From Planctomycetota bacterium (GTDB lineage: Bacteria > Planctomycetota > Phycisphaerae > UBA1845): a DNA stretch of 64,000 bases. Of this stretch, positions 19,364 through 28,288 are shown in pieces; position 1 is the stretch's first letter, and each line of letters opens with the position of its first letter. The notes below the pieces were generated by a model that did not search any database, was not told the DNA's origin, and was given only the letters and a program-made list of their open reading frames with translations. The stretch is taken from positions 1 through 64,000 of the forward strand of contig JAKQDH010000066.1 in assembly GCA_029558835.1 (NCBI GenBank). Direction: 5' to 3'. The translations under genes were made by a program, and so were the position numbers.

Positions 19364-20662
19364 CTACGGCTGGAGCAGCAGTTCCCACCGGGCAAAGTCC
19401 CTGAAGTCCACGTCGCCGTCGGCGTCCCGGTCCGCCACGCGGCACTCGGCCGGCAGCGGTTCCTCCGGTGAGCGCTCGTAGAACGCAACGAACCGAGCGT
19501 AGTCGCGCAGGTCGACATCCGTGTCCCCGTCGAGGTCCTTGGCCGAACACGGACCCGTAGCCACGACCCCCGGCCCGTGGAAGCAACCGAGCCAGGCAGC
19601 CAAGTCGTCCCAGTCTACGTCCGCGTCATCGTCGAAGTCTGCGGGGCCGATTTCCAGCGGCCCCGCCAGGCACCCAGCCAGGACGATGTAGTCGTCCGTG
19701 TCCACGTCGCCGTCATCGTCGAGATCACCGGGCAGCACCAGGTCGCCCAGGTAGATGCCGTCGTTCTCCACCCACGCAATCTGCCTGTCGTGAAAGCTCG
19801 GGTAGTTGCCGCCCGTGGTGCGCAGGGCCCGAACCAGTTGCCCGTCCCAGAAGTACAGGCGATGCGGCTGCAGCGGACCTGCGGTCATGCGGCCCCAGAC
19901 GACCATGTCCTGCCACACCCGCGGGTTGGCATCGCCGATGCCGGGGGCCGGGTCGTTCGTCAAGCGCGTCGTCACCCCGTTCTTCCAGTAGAAGATCTCG
20001 GTATTGACAAACAGTCCGCCGGGCCCCTCCCCCATCCAGGCCACCGCCCCGTCCCACAGGGAGGGAAAAGCCCCCATGCTGGCGCCCACCGCCAGCGTGT
20101 GCGTCACCGTCCCGTCGTAGTACTTGACCTCATACGTGCTGGGGTCCTGATACGCATACGTCTTGGTGCCGTTCGGGCGGATGAACAACGAAGGCAGTTG
20201 CCCGCTCACGCCGAGCGAGGTCACCTGCCCCGTGGCGTTGTTGTAATACATGAGTTGCGTGTAGTTGCGACTCCACAGGATATCACCGTTGCGGCCCAGC
20301 GACGGCGTACAGTCGCTCACGTCCGCGCCGTTGGAGATGTTCACCACCGTCTGGCCGTTCCAACGGTAAATGTCATTGACCCAGGCACGACTGCGGCGGT
20401 TCCGCCAGGCCACGTACCCGTTCGCCGTCGCGGGCTCGTAGTTGTACTGCTCCGCGCCGTAGACGGTCACGACCTCGAAGCCGTCGTAGTACATCAGGGG
20501 TCCGCCGCTGCCATACAGAAAGGCAACCTTGCCGTCCCATAGACTCGGTTGCGTTCCGAACGCCGCGATCGCTCGGACGTTCTGCAACTGCCAATCCGCC
20601 CCCGCGACGGGTGCCACCAGCACCAGCGCCGCCCAAACTGCTCGTGAGACCGACCGCACCAT
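19364..20662 (-). CDS. secreted beta-propeller-like protein with four dockerin-like loops
   Basis: A 432-residue exported protein. The signal peptide MVRSVSRAVWAALVLVAPVAGA is followed by repeats of the TolB/propeller kind with 'PSLWDGKVAFLYG', 'PSLGRNGDILWSR', 'PSLFIRPNGTKTYAY', 'PSLWDGAVAWMG', 'PRVWQDMVVWGR' and 'PSFHDRQIAWVE', each of about 45-50 residues. The C-terminal 120 residues hold four dockerin-like Ca loops (GDLDDDGDVDTDDYIVL, ADFDDDADVDWDDLAAW, KDLDGDTDVDLRDYARF, DRDADGDVDFRDFARW). The start at 20662 has AAGGAAGGAG 9 bases upstream. Function unknown; probably cell-surface or extracellular. Confidence 0.85.
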   Translation of the reverse strand: MVRSVSRAVWAALVLVAPVAGADWQLQNVRAIAAFGTQPSLWDGKVAFLYGSGGPLMYYDGFEVVTVYGAEQYNYEPATANGYVAWRNRRSRAWVNDIYRWNGQTVVNISNGADVSDCTPSLGRNGDILWSRNYTQLMYYNNATGQVTSLGVSGQLPSLFIRPNGTKTYAYQDPSTYEVKYYDGTVTHTLAVGASMGAFPSLWDGAVAWMGEGPGGLFVNTEIFYWKNGVTTRLTNDPAPGIGDANPRVWQDMVVWGRMTAGPLQPHRLYFWDGQLVRALRTTGGNYPSFHDRQIAWVENDGIYLGDLVLPGDLDDDGDVDTDDYIVLAGCLAGPLEIGPADFDDDADVDWDDLAAWLGCFHGPGVVATGPCSAKDLDGDTDVDLRDYARFVAFYERSPEEPLPAECRVADRDADGDVDFRDFARWELLLQP

Positions 20663-21195
20663 GCGCCAATACTCCTTCCTTTCGACTGTGCTGCGCCCAG
20701 GCAGGCGCACGCCACAACCGCCCCGCTCCGCCACGCGAGTTCACGCCCCGCGGCCCCGAATGTGTTGCCAAGACTGGAAATGTCAGGGAAGGCCTCTTCC
20801 TGTCTCCCGCTCTCCCCTGTCCGAATACCTTCATCCTACCGAAATCGCGCAGCGGGTGCAACGGGAAATCGACGGCGAACGCGCCTCCGTTCAGCGTGTC
20901 TGGCCATGTGTATGCCACGCTTTCGCGCTTTGCTGATGACGCACCGCATGCGAGTGCCGGGTGTCCCTCGCAGATCGCCATGCAACCCGGAGCAGCCGTC
21001 ACCTCGGGGAGTGCGTGCCTTGCGTTCACCCGCTGCTGACCGAGGTCGACGTGTGTTCGGGATGCGCCGAGCTGCGCTTCCCGATGGCGCGCCGGTATCG
21101 AACCGCGGGCGTGCTCCCCTTGACGCCGAGTGTCAAGCGCAGCCCGCGCGGTGCTGCGTTACCCTGAATTGACGCACGGGCGCGCACGCCCGTGT

Positions 21196-21330
21196 GCAGC
21201 GGACCGCGCCAACGGGAAACCGCGAGGGTGGCATACGCAAGCCGAAGACGCCCGCATGCTGTCGCAACAGCCACCCGTCGGCGCGAAGGCATGGCGGCGC
21301 TGCGCTTGGCCGTGCCACCCTGGACTCGCT
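21196..21330. repeat. interspersed repeat family A, copy 1 (two-armed palindrome)
   Basis: The left arm (about 21226-21259, GGTGGCAT...AAGCCGAAG...GCATGC) and the right arm (21289-21320, GCATGGCGGCGCTGCGCTTG...GCCACCC) are imperfect inverted copies. The flank GCGGACCGCGCCAACGGGAAACC matches the flank of the copy at 50140-50265, so the unit is about 130 bp. Other copies lie at 28383-28494 and 52405-52503. Confidence 0.75.
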
Positions 21331-21510
21331 ATCGGTTTCTCCATGGTGTGGAGCCATTCAACTTACGACCGAACCCGAGCACCGCCGGCACCTGTCTGCG
21401 TACACCCCTGCACTCGCTTCCCGCGCCCGGAGTTGCGGTTGGGCGCGGGCGTTCGCGCGCGGGTCGTCTCACTACCGCGCCGCCCGCGCCTGGCCGCCCA
21501 GCGCAAGCAA

Positions 21511-21541
21511 CGGGGGCGCCGCGTCGTCCGCGGCGCCCCCG
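21511..21541 (-). terminator. hairpin terminator for the 702-residue protein gene
   Basis: A 13-bp perfect GC stem (21511-21523 pairing with 21529-21541) with a 5-nt loop lies 16 bases past the stop at 21558. On the minus strand it is followed by GTTGCTT, a weak T-rich run. The stem core CGGGGGCGCCGCG also appears in the terminator of the paralogous gene (24225-24252). Confidence 0.7.
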
Positions 21542-21557
21542 TCATGGCACAGCCGGC

Positions 21558-23666
21558 TCAACGCACTCGGTCTGTGCGGCCGCTGAGCGGGGCAGGTGTT
21601 GGGGTCACGCGCTGGACCCGCTGGAAAGCTACATCCGTATCAGGGGCGCCGGGCAGCAAGGGCAATTCCGGCGGCGGCTCCTGCAAGTCGTAGGTTATGC
21701 GGCCTGACTCGAAGCCCATCCCCACCGGGGTGAGGCCCGTAGCTTCATAGTCTGCCGGGCCGACCGTCAGGAACGTCAGCAGCTTGGCGGCCACGCCCAG
21801 CAGCGGGACATTCACGCTTTCCTGGCCGCAGACCACCGCGCTGGCCATCCCCTCAATCCGCGCCTTGCCCTTGTTCGTCTGCAAGTGCTGGCGCAGGAAG
21901 TGGTTCGGCGTCTGGTACAAGCTCAGCCACTGCTGGTCCCAGAACGTGATGCACCGCTCGGTGTTCGAGAACTTCACCTCATTCTGGTTCCAGATGTCGA
22001 ACTTCGCCTTGGTCGTCACCGGCCCGCCGTTGTCCTGGCGCACGTCGATCCACATCGGCAACAGCGTCAGGTCGGTATCGCTAATGACCTCCACGTCGTG
22101 CCCACCGCTGAGAGCGTGCGAACCCGAGGCGTAGAAGTCCAACAGCAGCAGACTCGGGCAGGCATCGTATTCGATACCGTCCAGGAGCAGCTCACCCGGC
22201 GAGCCGGTCGGCTCACCGTGCGCGGCGCAGGTAACCGCCTGGAATGCCCAAGCGTTGTACTCCCAGGCCAGCGTGTCGTCGTAGTCAAGCACGAGCGCAT
22301 CGCCCTTCAGGTGGTTCCAGCGGATTTCGACGCCGTCCGCGTTGACCGCCCAGGCCAGCACGAAGCCGCGCAGCACGCGGTCCCCACTGCCGTCATTCGC
22401 CGGCCGACCAGGCCAAGTGTTCGGATCGGCCGGGTTGAACGGCCCCGCCGGCGGATCGAGCACCGTGAACGGCGAGACGCCCTTCTCCAGGCCCGTTAAC
22501 GCGGACCAGAACGCCGGCTCGTTGCCTGTCAACGTGATTTCGTTATCCACCCAGTTGTAGCCGGGGTGCTCGCGTTCGAGGAGGGTAGCGCCATCGTAGA
22601 CGGCCGGCGCCGGCGGATCGCCGTTCACGAAGTACATCAGCACCAACACCAGCCCGGGGTAGTCATTGGTCAGATCGACGAAGGTATCCTGGATCAGGTT
22701 CCCCGTGGCCGCGTCCCACCGCAACTCCACCTTCGGGAAGACCACCAAGCTGCCCTTCTGAGACGTCCCCCCACGCGTGGCGGGCGCCGGCGAGCAGTTG
22801 TTTCCGAACTGCACAACGGCCGTGCCGCTCTGGTCCCCAATCGCGATGACTTGCGGATTCGGCGTCGTCACCTGGCACCCCGCCTGGGTGATCTCGGTGA
22901 TCGTATATTCACCGCCCATCAGACTGTCCAAGGAGACGGTCCCGCTGGCACCGGTCGTGACTGTCGTATCGAAGCCGCAGGGCCCCGTAACGTGGAACTG
23001 CCAGCCGCCGGCCAACCCCTCACCGCCGTCGAGGGCGCCGTTGCCGTTCGCGTCGAGGAACTTCACGATCTGCAAATCAGCCGGCGTCTGGATGCCGGTG
23101 GCGTCCGTCAGGACGTTATCCACAATCCAGTAATTGCCGGAGTCGTGCACGAGAACGTAGGCAATCGTCTCCCCCGGTGGCGCGTCCACGCGCACCGTGC
23201 CCGGGCCGCCTCCATTGCCGTGCAGGAACCGCAAGTTCGCAGGCCCCATGTCGGTGTCCAGGAGTACGTCGCCGGCGTTGTAGGCCTCCAGGTAGAAGGC
23301 TGAGTACGAGCTGTAGTTGATCTGGACGAACGTGGCGTCCTGGTTGTCGAACGCGATTTTCCCGTCATCGCCGGCCACCGAGGTCCAGGCGGCGGCGAAT
23401 TCGTTAATCCAGTAGTTGCCCGTGCCCCAACTCTGGCCTGTCGGCCAGGACGAAGCGTTGTAGTTGCCCGTCGTCACATCGGAGTAGTACCAGGGGAACC
23501 CCGAGGTCGCGCTCTGGAACGTGATCCCCGAGTACTGGGTGTTGATGATGCCGCCGTCATTCCCGACGCCTTCCTCGAATGTCACCAGCACGCCCTGCGC
23601 CGGCGCGCCGCCCACCAGGACCATCGCGGCCAAAGTCAACCCTACGATCCCAATCGTGCGTGTCAT
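21558..23666 (-). CDS. large secreted protein of an unrecognised family, with SdrD_B-like domain
   Basis: A 702-residue exported protein. The signal peptide is MTRTIGIVGLTLAAMVLVGGAPAQG. Residues about 25-195 look like a beta-sandwich (VLVTFEEGVGNDGGIINTQY...). Residues about 200-275 form an SdrD_B/prealbumin-like unit (IVKFLDANGNGALDGGEGLAGGWQF...GGEYTITEI). Residues about 295-670 form a conserved block shared with the neighbour at 24359-26368: KGSLVVFPKVELRW, DTFVDLTNDYPG, YFVNGDPPAPAVY, EPAFWSALTGLEKG, DRVLRGFVLAWAVN, LTPVGMGFESG. I do not recognise this block as a named domain. No catalytic motif or anchor is evident. It is followed by a hairpin terminator. Confidence 0.8.
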   Translation of the reverse strand: MTRTIGIVGLTLAAMVLVGGAPAQGVLVTFEEGVGNDGGIINTQYSGITFQSATSGFPWYYSDVTTGNYNASSWPTGQSWGTGNYWINEFAAAWTSVAGDDGKIAFDNQDATFVQINYSSYSAFYLEAYNAGDVLLDTDMGPANLRFLHGNGGGPGTVRVDAPPGETIAYVLVHDSGNYWIVDNVLTDATGIQTPADLQIVKFLDANGNGALDGGEGLAGGWQFHVTGPCGFDTTVTTGASGTVSLDSLMGGEYTITEITQAGCQVTTPNPQVIAIGDQSGTAVVQFGNNCSPAPATRGGTSQKGSLVVFPKVELRWDAATGNLIQDTFVDLTNDYPGLVLVLMYFVNGDPPAPAVYDGATLLEREHPGYNWVDNEITLTGNEPAFWSALTGLEKGVSPFTVLDPPAGPFNPADPNTWPGRPANDGSGDRVLRGFVLAWAVNADGVEIRWNHLKGDALVLDYDDTLAWEYNAWAFQAVTCAAHGEPTGSPGELLLDGIEYDACPSLLLLDFYASGSHALSGGHDVEVISDTDLTLLPMWIDVRQDNGGPVTTKAKFDIWNQNEVKFSNTERCITFWDQQWLSLYQTPNHFLRQHLQTNKGKARIEGMASAVVCGQESVNVPLLGVAAKLLTFLTVGPADYEATGLTPVGMGFESGRITYDLQEPPPELPLLPGAPDTDVAFQRVQRVTPTPAPLSGRTDRVR

Positions 23667-24358
23667 TGCCTTCTCTCCCGAACGCCAAATCTCGCTTCCC
23701 GTCGCCCGCTCCGCTGGATGCACCAGTCCCGCGCGTCGCGTCTGCCTGCGCGCCGCGCTGGTGGTCGGCACCGTGCGTCACGCCCCGTTGCCTCATGCTC
23801 CCCGAGTACCGTCGGTTACCGGCTGCGGGGCGCCGCCCCTCGAGATGTTCCTTCATCACGACTCATCGACCGGCGGACCTGCGCGAACGTTCGCTTGGTT
23901 GGGGCTGCTCTGCCGGCAGCACCGCCACGCCTCACTTCTTCCCGTTCCTCCGCTGACCGACGCTCAGTGCCAACTCCGGGTTACTACGTCCTAAAACCAC
24001 GGAGCGCCTGGGCTGCATTTTATCGAACCCAACATCTGAAAGTCAATCCACATTCCCATAATCGGATCAACTGGAAAAAGCCTATGCAGAACTACAGACA
24101 TGCTGCACTTTATAGTCCATATCAGCTATTGACCGCAACGAATACGCGTGCCCCCCGTTGGGCGACCGCCGTACCGAGACGGGCTCACCAGTGACTTCGC
24201 AAAGGGCTGCCCGCTCCCAAAAGCGGGGGGCGCCGCTGTAGCGGCGCCCCCCTTTGCCGTTGGGCTTGCGCCCCCGGGCCCCCGTGCCCATGCTGTGAGC
24301 GGCGGTCGGACTCACCGGCCGCAGGCCCGCGAACCCCGTGCCTTCCAGCCCGTAAGCC
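23667..24358. other. intergenic region between paralogous genes
   Basis: About 690 bases between the two paralogues. It holds the terminator at 24225-24252. The segment around 23990-24130 is clearly less GC-rich than its surroundings (e.g. AACATCTGAAAGTCAATCCA) and is the likely promoter and leader of the 21558-23666 gene. Confidence 0.55.
24225..24252 (-). terminator. intrinsic terminator of the 669-residue protein gene
   Basis: A 13-bp perfect stem (24225-24237 with 24240-24252, GGGGGGCGCCGCT) with a 2-nt loop lies about 105 bases past the stop at 24359. Minus-strand sequence after the stem is GCTTTTGG, a short T-run. A is enriched on the other side, so it could act on both strands. Confidence 0.75.
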
Positions 24359-26368
24359 CTACGGCGCGGGGGCCTCCGGCGGAATCGAGTTGGGATCGGG
24401 GTCGTAGAGGATGGCTCCCAGCTCGTAGCCCATGCCCACGGGGGTAAGGCCGGCCGTCTCGTAGTCCGTCACGCCCTGGTTGACGAAGGTCAGGACCTTG
24501 GCGGCCACAGCCAGCAGCGGAGCGCTCACGCTGCCGGGACCGCACACGGCCGCGCTGGCCACGCCGTCAATCCGCGCCTTGCCCTTGTTGGTCTGCAGGT
24601 ACTGTCGCAGGAAGTGGTTGGGCACGCCGTACAGGCTCAGCAACTGCTGGTCCCACAGCGTAAGGCAACGAGTCGTGTTGGAGAACTTGACCTCGTTCTG
24701 GTTCCAGATATCGAACTTGGCCTTGGTGAGTACGGGGCCCAGTGTATCCTGACGCTCATCGATCAACATGGGCAGCAGCGTCAGGTCGGTGTCACCGGTG
24801 ACATCCACGTTATTGCCGCCGCTCAGAGCGTGTGTGCCCGAGGCGTAGAAGTCCAGCAGGAGCATGCTGGGACAGGCCTCGTACTCGATGCCGTCCAGGC
24901 TTAGTTCGCCAGGTGTACCCGTCGGGTCACCCTGGGGCACGTCGACCAGCGCCGCGAATGCCCAGGCGTTGTATTCCCACGCCATGGTGTCGAGGTAGTC
25001 AATCAGCAGGGCATCGCCGCTCAGGTGGTTCCAGCAGATCTCCTCGGCAAGTTCGTTGACTGCCCAGGCCAGTACAAAACCGCGCAACACGCGATCCCCG
25101 CTGCCGTCGTCCGCCGGCCGGCCGGGCCAGGTGCTGGGATCCGCGGGGTTGAACGGCCCGGACGGCGGGTCGAGCACCGTGAACGACTCCACACCCTTCT
25201 CCTGGCCGGTGAAAGCGGACCAGAATGCCGGCTCGTCCTGGTGATTGACATTGCTCAGCCAGATTGCGTTGCCCACCCAGTTGTAGCCGGGATGGGCTCG
25301 CTCGACCAGCGTGGCACCATTGTAGACGGCCGGGGCCGGCGGATCACCGTTGACGAAATACAACTGCACGGCCACCGACGCGGGGTAGTCATTGGTCAAA
25401 TCAATGAACGTATCCTGCTTCAGGTTCCCCGTGCCCGCCTGCCACCGCAACTCCACCTTCGGGTACACGATCAGGCTGCCCTTCTCAGAGGTGCTCGCGC
25501 GCTGCGTGGGCGCGACGCCGCTGCTGATCAGGAACGGAAGATCCTGCGGGGCCTGTGCCTGGCCGTCGTCAATCACCGCGGCCCAATGGTCCGAAAGCCA
25601 CTGCAGCGCATTAGCGCCCGGCTTGCCCGTTTGCCCCAGGATGGTCACGGGCGGAACCCACGGACCGGTGTACACGGCGCTCCCCGTGAGACTCATCTCC
25701 ACCCAGTACGTACCCGGTCCCAGGATGACCCCTCCCAGGTCGGCCACCACCACCTGAATCTGACGCGTACAGTCGATCGTAGGTGGCGACCGGTAGATTC
25801 CCGAGAACGTCACAGGCGGTACCAGCCGGTTGGTTGCCATGTTGCCCCAGATGACGCTACCGCCTGCGTTCGGTGGCCCATCCCAGATCTGGACGTACAC
25901 ACCAGTGATTGTCGGCGCGGGCGCGCCGGTCTCGTACACAAAGAACGTGGCCGTGCCCAACACGCGGCTCTCGGTCAACGTGAAGTCGTCGGCCAAGTGG
26001 ATCCCGTTGGCGATGTCAGCGCCGAAACCAATGATGTTCAGACCCAGACCCGTTTGCAGCTGGCTGATGTCGCCACCACAACCGCCGCCGGGATGCGTAA
26101 CCAGCGGACCATTGTCATAGAAGACGCCACGGTCACCTCCGGCAAGCGGGCTCCCCTGCATTGCGTCGCCAAGCTGGCCCGCCACCTCGGATGCAAGCCC
26201 GTCGAGTCCGGCGCCCGGCGTGCCGTTGTCCGTGCTTGCTGGTCGTGCCGCGCGCGCCAAGTCCACTCTGTCCGCGACGTTCGCGTCAGGCGGAGCGCTG
26301 GCGTACAGAAGTCCGCTGCTCAGCAGCAGCGCTCCACACACCTTGATTCCCCACCACATAGTCTTCAT
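24359..26368 (-). CDS. large secreted protein, paralogue of the 21558-23666 product
   Basis: A 669-residue exported protein. The signal peptide is MKTMWWGIKVCGALLLSSGLLYASA, with GGAGG 7 bases upstream of ATG 26368. The N-terminal half (about residues 100-310) is different from its neighbour: a beta-rich segment with DDFTLTESRVLGTATFFVYET, GVYVQIWDGPPNAGG and PGTYWVEMSLTG, resembling secreted carbohydrate-type beta-sandwiches. The C-terminal half (about 310-665) carries the shared block: KGSLIVYPKVELRW, DTFIDLTNDYP, YFVNGDPPAPAVY, WSAFTGQEKGVE, RVLRGFVLAWAVN, GLTPVGMGYELG. Tandem duplication with replacement of the N-terminal domain is the simplest reading. No known function. Confidence 0.8.
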   Translation of the reverse strand: MKTMWWGIKVCGALLLSSGLLYASAPPDANVADRVDLARAARPASTDNGTPGAGLDGLASEVAGQLGDAMQGSPLAGGDRGVFYDNGPLVTHPGGGCGGDISQLQTGLGLNIIGFGADIANGIHLADDFTLTESRVLGTATFFVYETGAPAPTITGVYVQIWDGPPNAGGSVIWGNMATNRLVPPVTFSGIYRSPPTIDCTRQIQVVVADLGGVILGPGTYWVEMSLTGSAVYTGPWVPPVTILGQTGKPGANALQWLSDHWAAVIDDGQAQAPQDLPFLISSGVAPTQRASTSEKGSLIVYPKVELRWQAGTGNLKQDTFIDLTNDYPASVAVQLYFVNGDPPAPAVYNGATLVERAHPGYNWVGNAIWLSNVNHQDEPAFWSAFTGQEKGVESFTVLDPPSGPFNPADPSTWPGRPADDGSGDRVLRGFVLAWAVNELAEEICWNHLSGDALLIDYLDTMAWEYNAWAFAALVDVPQGDPTGTPGELSLDGIEYEACPSMLLLDFYASGTHALSGGNNVDVTGDTDLTLLPMLIDERQDTLGPVLTKAKFDIWNQNEVKFSNTTRCLTLWDQQLLSLYGVPNHFLRQYLQTNKGKARIDGVASAAVCGPGSVSAPLLAVAAKVLTFVNQGVTDYETAGLTPVGMGYELGAILYDPDPNSIPPEAPAP

Positions 26369-27182
26369 CGATGCGCCTCCTTCATGTGCGACATGCAGCG
26401 CCACGCGCGCAGCCACAAGCGGCCATCCCTCTCGCGCTTCCGCGTGCGTGTGAGATTGCGTCTTCGACCCCGGAGCCCCCCGCGCCACGGCGGCCTCCGA
26501 GTCGACCTCGTCCGCGCCGTTGATGCCGGGGCCCGGATCGGACGTGGCCCCGCGCATACAAGCTGCAACTCTAAGGCGCCCTGCGCCATTCAGTCAATAC
26601 GCGCTTGGATGCGGCAGTACTGCTTCCCCCAAAACCAGCACCTACAGTATCACTGGAATCCATCAGCGATTGCCGCACACGTCGGTCTGCCAGCGCTGAG
26701 TGCCACCGGAGCTCTGCGGCTCGCGCCCGCCGAGCGGGCTCGGCGTTGCCACTGGTCGGCGTGGCGCGTGGAACCCACCCTGCGCGGGTCGTATACGCGG
26801 ACACGATCCGGACGCAGGGCGGGCTCTGCCCGCCGCGAGGGCCAATCCCGACATGGCCGAACCCGACACGGCCGGTGGAACCCGCCCCACATGTGGTAGC
26901 GAGCGCGATCGCGCGGCGTCCACGTCGAGGACCTGCACCGGAACGGGGTGCCTTGCGTACCAAACGGCCGGGACCGATGGCCGAGAGCTATACTCCCACG
27001 GCCGGGACCGGCGTCATTACGATGCCGAGCTCGTTCTGGAGACGGCGTGCCGCATCCGGACGACAGGCGCCCGGAGCCGCGGCTATACTGCCCGGCGCAC
27101 GAGGGCTGCGGAGACGCGTACGGAGAGAACGCTGCGCGTCGGGCAGCGGCGGCGGACGACGTGCCACCACTGAGGCGGGCGC
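26369..27182. other. intergenic region between divergent genes
   Basis: About 810 bases. Overlapping open frames run on both strands but none has a ribosome site or recognisable motif. There are small GC palindromes (for example GGGCGGGCTCTGCCCGCC near 26817-26834). Promoters of the secreted protein and of the phosphoesterase should lie here. Confidence 0.45.
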
Positions 27183-28046
27183 ATGAGCAACTGGTTCTTC
27201 GTCTCTGATCTGCACGGACGCGCGGAGCGCTATCGCAAGCTCTGGGAGGCGGTGGCGGCCGAGCAGCCCGAGGTGCTGCTGCTCGGCGGCGATTTGCTGC
27301 CGCACGCGTTCGCGTCGAGCCATTCAACGACCGGGGACGGCGACGATTACATTCACGATTTCCTGGCGGCCGGCTTCGCTCGGGTGCGAGAGGTCCTCGG
27401 CGGCGCGTACCCGCGCGTGCTGGTGATCCTCGGGAACGACGATGGCCGGAGCGCTGAGGCTTCGTTGCTGGAGGCGGCCGCCGACGGTCTCTGGGAGTAC
27501 ATTCATTTTCGCCGGGTGAGCGTCGGCGATTATCACGTATTCGGGTACAGCTTCGTGCCGCCCACGCCGTTCCTGTTAAAGGACTGGGAACGCTACGACG
27601 TGTCGCGCTACGTAGACCCCGGCTGCGTGCCACCCGAGGCCGGGTATCACAGCGTGGCGGTAACGGAATCCCAGTTGCGAGCGGCCACGATTGCCGCAGA
27701 TCTGGTGAACCTCGCGGACCTGGACGACCTTGGACACGCGGTCTTTCTGCTCCACGGCCCCCCCTACCGCACGAGCCTGGACCGCGCGGCCCTGGACGGC
27801 AGGGTGATTGACCACGCTCCGGTCGACGTGCACGTCGGGAGTGTGGCGATGACGCGGTTCATCGAGACCCGTCAGCCGCTGCTCACTCTGCACGGGCACA
27901 TCCACGAGTCGGCGCGGCTATGCGGCACCTGGCGGGAGCAACTGGGAAGGACGTGGATGTTCACGGCCGCGCACGACGGACCGGAGCTGGCGCTCGTACG
28001 CTTCGACCCGGCCCGGCTGGCGGAGGCCACGCGGACGCTGCTTTGA
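27183..28046 (+). CDS. metallophosphoesterase (calcineurin-like)
   Basis: A 287-residue enzyme with a binuclear metal site. The signature motifs are in order: SDLHGRAER (residues 8-16), LLLGGDLLPH (35-44), LVILGNDDGR (about 80-90), HAVFLLHGPPY (about 190-200) and LTLHGHIHESARLCGTWRE (about 237-255). Together these give the DxH...GDx...GNxx...H...GHxH pattern. The fold belongs to the metallophosphatase family that includes YfcE and Icc-type enzymes; the substrate is not evident. There is no signal peptide, so it acts in the cytoplasm. A miniature element begins 16 bases after its stop. Confidence 0.9.
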   Translation: MSNWFFVSDLHGRAERYRKLWEAVAAEQPEVLLLGGDLLPHAFASSHSTTGDGDDYIHDFLAAGFARVREVLGGAYPRVLVILGNDDGRSAEASLLEAAADGLWEYIHFRRVSVGDYHVFGYSFVPPTPFLLKDWERYDVSRYVDPGCVPPEAGYHSVAVTESQLRAATIAADLVNLADLDDLGHAVFLLHGPPYRTSLDRAALDGRVIDHAPVDVHVGSVAMTRFIETRQPLLTLHGHIHESARLCGTWREQLGRTWMFTAAHDGPELALVRFDPARLAEATRTLL

Positions 28047-28062
28047 AACGCACTCTTGTGCC

Positions 28063-28175
28063 TAACAGCCCGTTGAAGAAGTAGCGTCGGCCCCCCGCGA
28101 CCGACGCAGAACGCCCCTGGCACACGGGTCACTGAGGGTCCCGGCGCTAGGCGGGGGTTCTTCAACAGGCTGCTA
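28063..28175. mobile_element. 113-bp miniature inverted-repeat element
   Basis: The ends are 18-bp inverted repeats with 16 matches: TAACAGCCCGTTGAAGAA at 28063-28080 and the complement of TTCTTCAACAGGCTGCTA at 28158-28175. Inside the left end, at 28081-28108, is the GTAGCGTCGGCC...CCGACGC motif of repeat family B. It encodes nothing and resembles a MITE or the remnant of an insertion element. The outer motif AGCxGCCTGTTGAA is similar to ends seen on bacterial transposons, which I state only as a resemblance. Confidence 0.65.
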
Positions 28176-28228
28176 AGCGCCCACCACAGCCAGGGGTTGG
28201 GCCCCGGGCTCGTGTGCGGCCCCGTCGA

Positions 28229-28288
28229 CCAACCCCACATCCACACCGGATCGATGTGTGCCTGAAAGATGATGTGTACCATAATCAT
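28229..28288 (-). pseudogene. N-terminal stub of a GH38 alpha-mannosidase gene
   Basis: From ATG 28288 the frame reads MVHIIFQAHIDPVWMWGW, the first strand and metal-binding HxD motif of glycoside hydrolase family 38 (AHIDPVWLW in family members). A GAGGTG ribosome site stands 5 bases upstream. After 20 codons the family similarity stops and the frame runs on through unrelated sequence and the miniature element. The remaining roughly 800-1000 codons are absent here, so the gene was cut off by a deletion or rearrangement. Confidence 0.7.

Larger units (their letters stand above)
20663..21557. other. intergenic region with an interspersed palindromic repeat
   Basis: About 890 bases between two minus-strand genes. 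It contains a repeat-family A copy (21196-21330) and the terminator at 21511-21541. Short overlapping frames on both strands have no ribosome sites or motifs. Nothing else is recognised. Confidence 0.5.

Noticed and set aside
26605-27186. Small gene upstream of the phosphoesterase
   Set aside because: Several frames overlap on both strands, all without ribosome site; codon composition is like other intergenic GC-rich DNA.
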